Positions 38,349-41,791 of a stretch of DNA of 41,791 nt are shown piece after piece (within the stretch, counting starts at the first letter, position 1; the number at the start of each line of letters is the position of its first letter). The notes under the pieces were generated by a model. That model was not told where the DNA came from. It was given only the letters and a program-made list of their open reading frames with translations, and did no database searches. This DNA is from a virus. Location of the stretch: the IMG/VR virus record IMGVR_UViG_3300008450_000101, positions 1 to 41,791 of that record; one strand, given 5' to 3'. Position numbers and translations under genes: made by a program.

Positions 38349-38671
38349 TTCTTCGGTGGGTTAGGGAGTGGCTGCCAGTGGGTGATGTGAACATCTAAAA
38401 ATTGAAGATCGATCGAAAACATTCTTATTTCGGGTTTGTCCGAATAATCAAACCAAACTAAATAAAAGCCGTTTTCATTTGGTAACCTTTCACTTACAGG
38501 AATCGACCTGTCCTCCTCCTGGCATGCTGTGTATCCTGCTATGAAGCCCTCTCTAAGTTGGGATGGATCAGATTCTACCGTTTCAGATCCGCCGATGTAA
38601 AATAGCTCTTTAGTTATTATGGGATATTTTTCAGCAGAAAGTTCTTCAATTTCTGATTGTGTCTTTTTCAT
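38345..38671 (-). CDS. DUF551-like protein, 108 aa
   Basis: The C-terminal 60 residues show the DUF551 pattern: SIPVSERLPNENGFYLVWF... and THWQPLPNPPK. The N-terminus has FIAGYTACQEE, also typical of phage relatives. Members are common in phages; function unknown. Confidence 0.75.
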   Translation of the reverse strand: MKKTQSEIEELSAEKYPIITKELFYIGGSETVESDPSQLREGFIAGYTACQEEDRSIPVSERLPNENGFYLVWFDYSDKPEIRMFSIDLQFLDVHITHWQPLPNPPKK

Positions 38672-38698
38672 TTCTCTTTTTTTAGCTGGTTATTTTCT

Positions 38699-38729
38699 TA
38701 TTTTACTTTTGTAGGTGTAAAGTAAAATA
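38699..38729. promoter_or_regulatory. Palindrome upstream of the DUF551-like gene
   Basis: TATTTTACTTT (38,699-38,709) is the complement of AAAGTAAAATA (38,719-38,729), 9-nt spacer. It is centred about 43 bp before the ATG at 38,671. No clear TAnnTTTG box follows. Candidate operator for an early gene. Confidence 0.5.
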
Positions 38730-38749
38730 GTGATTTTGTTTGGGCTGGG

Positions 38750-38983
38750 TTAATATTTTTCAATTACATCAATGCACTGTTTTACCTGCATTAAGTACTC
38801 TTTATCTTTTTCAAATTTAAATTCAAGATGTTTTAAAAAATTTAAAACACTTCCAACATCACCTATAACGAATCCTGAACCTCTGCATGTTCTGCATTTT
38901 AAAGACGGCTCAACGCCTATTCCTGGATGAAATTTAGGATTATGTTTAAACCCACGTCCTTCACACTTGACACATCTTGCCAT
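38750..38983 (-). CDS. Zinc-knuckle protein, 77 aa, CxxCxGxG motifs
   Basis: CVKCEGRG near residue 4 and CRTCRGSG near 30: two DnaJ-type knuckles, then a helical tail. Similar in kind to the smaller protein at 7,644-7,814. Probably one zinc between the two knuckles. Shares one base with the upstream gene's stop. Confidence 0.75.
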   Translation of the reverse strand: MARCVKCEGRGFKHNPKFHPGIGVEPSLKCRTCRGSGFVIGDVGSVLNFLKHLEFKFEKDKEYLMQVKQCIDVIEKY

Positions 38984-39528
38984 TATTTCCTAAATTGATT
39001 TCCAATAATTAAACCCCCAACAATCCCAGCTACTCCTGCCTGAATTATCCTTTTAAAACCCCTTCGCCTCACTTCTTTCTTATAGTACTTCACCGTGTCT
39101 TCAACTGATTTATAAGCCCGTACAAGCATAGTTGAATCATTCCTTATGATTGTTTCCTGATCTCGTATAGTGCTGTCCTGAGATGCTACAACGAACAACA
39201 AGAGCTGTTCTGTGCTGTCCCGAAGTGCCTTGTAATTCGATAGGTAAGACAAGCAGGTATCAGGCGCATAAACGATGATCGTGTCGTAATAGATTTGAGC
39301 TGATCTCTGAGCCTTTGGGATCTCTGCTTTTGCTTGTTCAGTCCTATGTTTTCGGTGGACGAGGCGGCGTTTGATTTCGAGGTTTTCGGTTTGCAGGGAG
39401 TCGGTTGGTTCTTTTTGGATTGGCCTATGACAGTGATTTAAGGCCAAGTCAGTGCAAGCCACAATGAGGCATAGAAGCCAAAGCAATGTTATTAGTGCGA
39501 AGTAGTCGCGTTTTGTTTCTTTCTCCAT
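38983..39528 (-). CDS. Membrane/lipoprotein-like coiled-coil protein, spanin-like
   Basis: 181 aa. Hydrophobic start (ALITLLWLLCLIVACTDLAL) is a membrane segment and contains Ile-Val-Ala-Cys, a possible lipobox. A long coiled coil follows (NLEIKRRLVHRKHRTEQAKA to VEDTVKYYKKEVRRRG) and a second hydrophobic part near the C-terminus (IIQAGVAGIVGGLIIGN). Shape recalls spanins that span the periplasm; its early-operon place makes it uncertain. Confidence 0.6.
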   Translation of the reverse strand: MEKETKRDYFALITLLWLLCLIVACTDLALNHCHRPIQKEPTDSLQTENLEIKRRLVHRKHRTEQAKAEIPKAQRSAQIYYDTIIVYAPDTCLSYLSNYKALRDSTEQLLLFVVASQDSTIRDQETIIRNDSTMLVRAYKSVEDTVKYYKKEVRRRGFKRIIQAGVAGIVGGLIIGNQFRK

Positions 39529-39968
39529 TATTTCAGCAGATCGGGGTTTTCGTGAATTTTTCCTACAACGGTATATTTTTCAGGGTTTAAAGGGGCCTTG
39601 TTTATGTAGCCATCTTTCCATTTGAGGCAGAACATGCCTTCGTGGAAAACAATCTGGCACCGCACTTCTTTAGAGTTTTCCATGTTATTAGGGTCCTTAT
39701 ACATGAACTCCACAACATCATCCTTATAAATCTCCTTTCCGTTCTTGTCTTTAAGTCCGATGTATTGCCCTACGGTTTCGGGATCAACTTCATGCGCTAT
39801 AACATAGAAGTTGTGTTCCACAATCAGCTCAGAATCGTCTTCGACTTGGTAACAAAAGTCAAGTATGTTTCCTTCCATTATGAAAGCCTTGCCCTTTTCG
39901 GAATAAGGGAATCCGAAAGCCCATTCGTCGCTATTCTTTATTTTACCGCGGAATTTAATTTCGTTCAT
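39528..39968 (-). CDS. YopX-like protein 2
   Basis: 146 aa. NEIKFRGKIKNSDEWAFGF at the start, GQYIGLKDKNGKEIYKDDVVEF in the middle, YTVVGKIHENPDLLK at the end. It is a diverged paralogue of the protein at 36,548-36,967. Shares a base with the next gene's start. Confidence 0.88.
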   Translation of the reverse strand: MNEIKFRGKIKNSDEWAFGFPYSEKGKAFIMEGNILDFCYQVEDDSELIVEHNFYVIAHEVDPETVGQYIGLKDKNGKEIYKDDVVEFMYKDPNNMENSKEVRCQIVFHEGMFCLKWKDGYINKAPLNPEKYTVVGKIHENPDLLK

Positions 39969-39978
39969 TTTTTTAGTT

Positions 39979-40089
39979 TTAATAATTACACATTGTCACT
40001 CCAAGCGCGGTAACTACCAGCGCTAGTATTATGATAGCCCAAAGGCATCCTCGGCCGTTAGCTTCTTCGGGGTTAAATTCGTTCTTCAT
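39979..40089 (-). CDS. Small membrane peptide, 36 aa
   Basis: From the ATG at 40,087-40,089: MKNEFNPEEANGRGCLWAII... with a single membrane helix (CLWAIIILALVVTALGVT). Earlier starts would overlap the next gene by 76 bp, so the short form is preferred. Function unknown. Confidence 0.55.
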   Translation of the reverse strand: MKNEFNPEEANGRGCLWAIIILALVVTALGVTMCNY

Positions 40090-40093
40090 TTCA

Positions 40094-40462
40094 TCAAAAT
40101 TCAACCGGCTTATAATTTCTATACGCTTTCTCAACAGCTCTAATATCTCGGAAGTGCTGTATAAGGCCATTCACAACAAGGGTGATGAATGCACCGGTTA
40201 TTATCCCTCTGGCATCGTATGATATATCAGACCATGAGAATATACCGCCACGTTGTTTATCTGAAACCTCTTTACCGAGTGATACAGCGGTCATAACCGA
40301 AGCCCCTAAAAGAATAGACTTAGGCTGGCTATATCCATATTGGAACGCTGTTATCCCGATTAAAGGCACTCCGTGACTATTTACTAAGAAGTGCGCTACC
40401 TTGTCTGGCTGAGCCACAACCTTAAAGGTTATTAGCATAAGCAAAATTGTTATTGTTTTCAT
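40094..40462 (-). CDS. YfiM/DUF2279-like exported protein
   Basis: 122 aa. Signal peptide MKTITILLMLITFKVVAQ, then PDKVAHFLVNS, a hydrophobic middle and LGKEVSDKQRGGIFSWSDISYDARG. The DKxxHF and GKExxD...SWxD motifs with two or three membrane-like helices are those of the YfiM/DU2279 group of envelope proteins. Function unknown; other phages carry it too. Confidence 0.65.
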   Translation of the reverse strand: MKTITILLMLITFKVVAQPDKVAHFLVNSHGVPLIGITAFQYGYSQPKSILLGASVMTAVSLGKEVSDKQRGGIFSWSDISYDARGIITGAFITLVVNGLIQHFRDIRAVEKAYRNYKPVEF

Positions 40463-40464
40463 GT

Positions 40465-40698
40465 TTAGTTGTTGGGTTCTAATGAATAGTCTAAGCCTCT
40501 TCTACACAGGCCATAAGTGTTTAGTACCGGGGTATTGTAGCAGCACCATATAACAGACCTGTGCTTGCTGCCATACCTGAAATGTGGTGCCGTTTTGTAA
40601 TTTATTTTTTTGTTGATTGGAAGATTTTCGTACCTGTAAATGACAGGCAGGGCGTATCTACTTTTTTCCTTTTTCTCAAATAGTTCGATTTGCATCAT
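40465..40698 (-). CDS. Small hypothetical protein, 77 aa
   Basis: A basic, Tyr- and Asn-rich protein (MMQIELFEKKEKSRYALPVI...) with Cys-Cys (WCCYN) and no known family. It overlaps the following coiled-coil gene by 23 bp. Met at position 2 is an equal start. Confidence 0.55.
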   Translation of the reverse strand: MMQIELFEKKEKSRYALPVIYRYENLPINKKINYKTAPHFRYGSKHRSVIWCCYNTPVLNTYGLCRRGLDYSLEPNN

Positions 40699-41029
40699 CT
40701 CCCCCTTTCCCCTCGTACTGCGTTATTGTTTCGATGAAGTCAATGGCGTCTTCCTTCGTTTTGAAAACATTACTCAGTAGCACTTCATAAGATCCGTCAC
40801 CAAAACATGATGGTTCGGTTTGCCAATGCTTGCCTTTCAAAGCCTCGACCAGCTTGGCAGACTTGGCGCGTTCTTCTTTCAGTGCATTAGCAATAGAGCA
40901 TGATTCTTGTATAATGCGAATCCTATCCATATGGAATCCAATAATTGTTTCCTTCGCCTCTTCCAGCTCCTTCCTGAGAGCGGCGTTTTCTAAAATAAGC
41001 TTTGATGTTGAATATGTGTTTGGTTCCAT
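40676..41029 (-). CDS. Coiled-coil hypothetical protein, 117 aa
   Basis: N-terminal coiled coil (LILENAALRKELEEAKETI) then a small beta/alpha domain (GSYEVLLSNVFKTKEDAIDFIE). Common pattern in phage early accessory proteins. Function unknown. Confidence 0.65.
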   Translation of the reverse strand: MEPNTYSTSKLILENAALRKELEEAKETIIGFHMDRIRIIQESCSIANALKEERAKSAKLVEALKGKHWQTEPSCFGDGSYEVLLSNVFKTKEDAIDFIETITQYEGKGGDDANRTI

Positions 41030-41031
41030 GG

Positions 41032-41550
41032 TTACAATTTTTCAAGTATGATTTTTAATTTACTTGTGCGATCTTCGGCGGCTTGCCATTTTTCTATATC
41101 CTCCCTATACTTATTCATTAACATAGTTCCGCTATAGGGAGAAGGAATAAATTCACCATCAAATGGTGGATCATAATATTTACCTATTTGTTTTTTAGGG
41201 TCTTGAATCGGATTCACCGTATAGATTCTGTTAGCTTCCAGCAAAGAGTCAAGGGATTCTAGGGCTGAATGAAAAGCGGATATTTCTTTTCGATAATCTT
41301 TATAGCCAATGTAAAATTCATTGCTCATTTTTTCAACTATACCCGCCGCCTGTTCCTCCGTTATTCCGGGATGAAGGCCGATGATTTCGTAATTTCCAAC
41401 AGGTAAAGGAATTTTCTCGCATCCGTAACTGTTTGGATATTCCAGCCAACTACGTCCTATATGATCCTCTGACATTTTTATGTTTTCTGACCCCTCCGGC
41501 ACATCTACCACCAGGTACTCGCCGCTTTCTGTTTTAAGTGTGTGTTGCAT
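41032..41550 (-). CDS. Hypothetical protein with DUF551-like/ead style, 172 aa
   Basis: Beta-rich start (YLVVDVPEGSENIKMSEDHIG), then IPLPVGNYEIIGLHPGITEEQA, and a helical C-terminus with ALESLDSLLEAN. The pattern LPxGxYEIIG occurs in phage proteins of unknown role. Ends 3 bp before the coiled-coil gene start. Confidence 0.65.
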   Translation of the reverse strand: MQHTLKTESGEYLVVDVPEGSENIKMSEDHIGRSWLEYPNSYGCEKIPLPVGNYEIIGLHPGITEEQAAGIVEKMSNEFYIGYKDYRKEISAFHSALESLDSLLEANRIYTVNPIQDPKKQIGKYYDPPFDGEFIPSPYSGTMLMNKYREDIEKWQAAEDRTSKLKIILEKL

Positions 41551-41552
41551 GG

Positions 41553-41765
41553 TTATAAGTAGTTTAGTCCTAACTTATTTACAAATTTGCAATGATGAAA
41601 TTCGGCATCTACAGCCATCATTTCCATGTGTTGCGAATGCCGGTCAAGGATGTTCTTTAGCTCCTTCTTTGTTTTCGCGGCCTCAATTTCGTCGAGGTTT
41701 AAAATATCTCCACCATAAAAATCACGGTGATTAAGCATTTCCTTTTTTATGTTTTCTATTGACAT
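41553..41765 (-). CDS. Small hypothetical protein spanning the linearisation point, 70 aa
   Basis: From ATG 41,763-41,765 (MSIENIKKEMLNHRDFYGGD); an in-frame GTG at 41,777 is a weaker alternative. Helical with a Met-rich C-terminal part (HSQHMEMMAVDAE). Its 5' part is repeated at bases 1-88 because the circle was opened inside it. A GGTGGA sequence about 8 nt upstream may act as ribosome binding site. Confidence 0.7.
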   Translation of the reverse strand: MSIENIKKEMLNHRDFYGGDILNLDEIEAAKTKKELKNILDRHSQHMEMMAVDAEFHHCKFVNKLGLNYL

Positions 41766-41791
41766 ATTTATTTCCACCGGTTTAAGATTAA
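41678..41791. repeat. Right copy of 114-bp terminal direct repeat
   Basis: Identical to bases 1-114, see the left copy. The repeat covers the start of the small gene at 41,553-41,765 and the DNA just upstream. No inverted structure at the junction suggests a natural end. Confidence 0.9.

Noticed and set aside
1-41791. CRISPR arrays, insertion sequences, Mu-type transposase
   Set aside because: No regular spaced repeats and no transposase-like protein were seen on either strand.

Overview
The window is most likely the complete genome of a temperate contractile-tailed (myovirus-like) phage of a Bacteroidota host, probably a soil or freshwater sphingobacterium such as Mucilaginibacter or Pedobacter. 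The host call is inference. It rests on promoters of the Bacteroidota type (TTTG about 19-20 nt upstream of TAnnTTTG), the general lack of strong Shine-Dalgarno sequences, the protein families present and moderate base composition. The first 114 bases are repeated exactly as the last 114, so the molecule closes into a circle of 41,677 bp.

Layout. (1) Leftward early region: minus-strand genes run from a cro-like gene at 9,966 down to base 1 and, across the closure, from 41,765 down to 36,548. It holds an excisionase-like protein, many small accessory proteins, an ERF recombinase, NinG, an HNH nuclease, a replisome organiser and a DnaB helicase, then (41.8-36.5 kb) membrane and regulatory small proteins and two YopX-like proteins. 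(2) Switch and integration: a divergent cro/cI pair at 9.7-10.7 kb, a structured intergenic segment with a terminator and a tandem repeat, and a tyrosine integrase (10.9-12.1 kb). (3) Rightward late region (12.2-36.3 kb): small terminase candidate, two tiny lipoproteins, tRNA-like elements, large terminase, a Mu-like head module (gp36-like adaptor, DUF935 portal, F-like and G-like proteins), baseplate J-like and fibre-like proteins, protease-scaffold, decoration protein, major capsid, sheath, tube, frameshifted tail chaperone, tape measure, baseplate, fibres, lysis genes and a DNA methyltransferase.

The phage is mosaic. A lambda-like lysogeny and replication module (cI, Cro, integrase, ERF, NinG, DnaB) is joined to a Mu-type contractile virion with no transposase.

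The most striking finding is regulatory. Two late operons start with matching promoters: AGTGGGTCA, 25 bp, CATAATTTTG, 4 bp, then the start codon at exactly the same distance (15,978-16,026 and 22,386-22,434). Two early genes (start codons at 37,370 and 38,072) share the TAnnTTTG-N4-start geometry, with a palindrome centred about 37 bp upstream instead. This suggests leaderless mRNAs under phage-specific control. Other notable items are a possible small RNA between the late operon and the early genes, a four-arm tRNA-like cloverleaf near 13.0 kb, a -1 frameshift site in the tail chaperone and carbohydrate-binding-like domains inserted in virion proteins.
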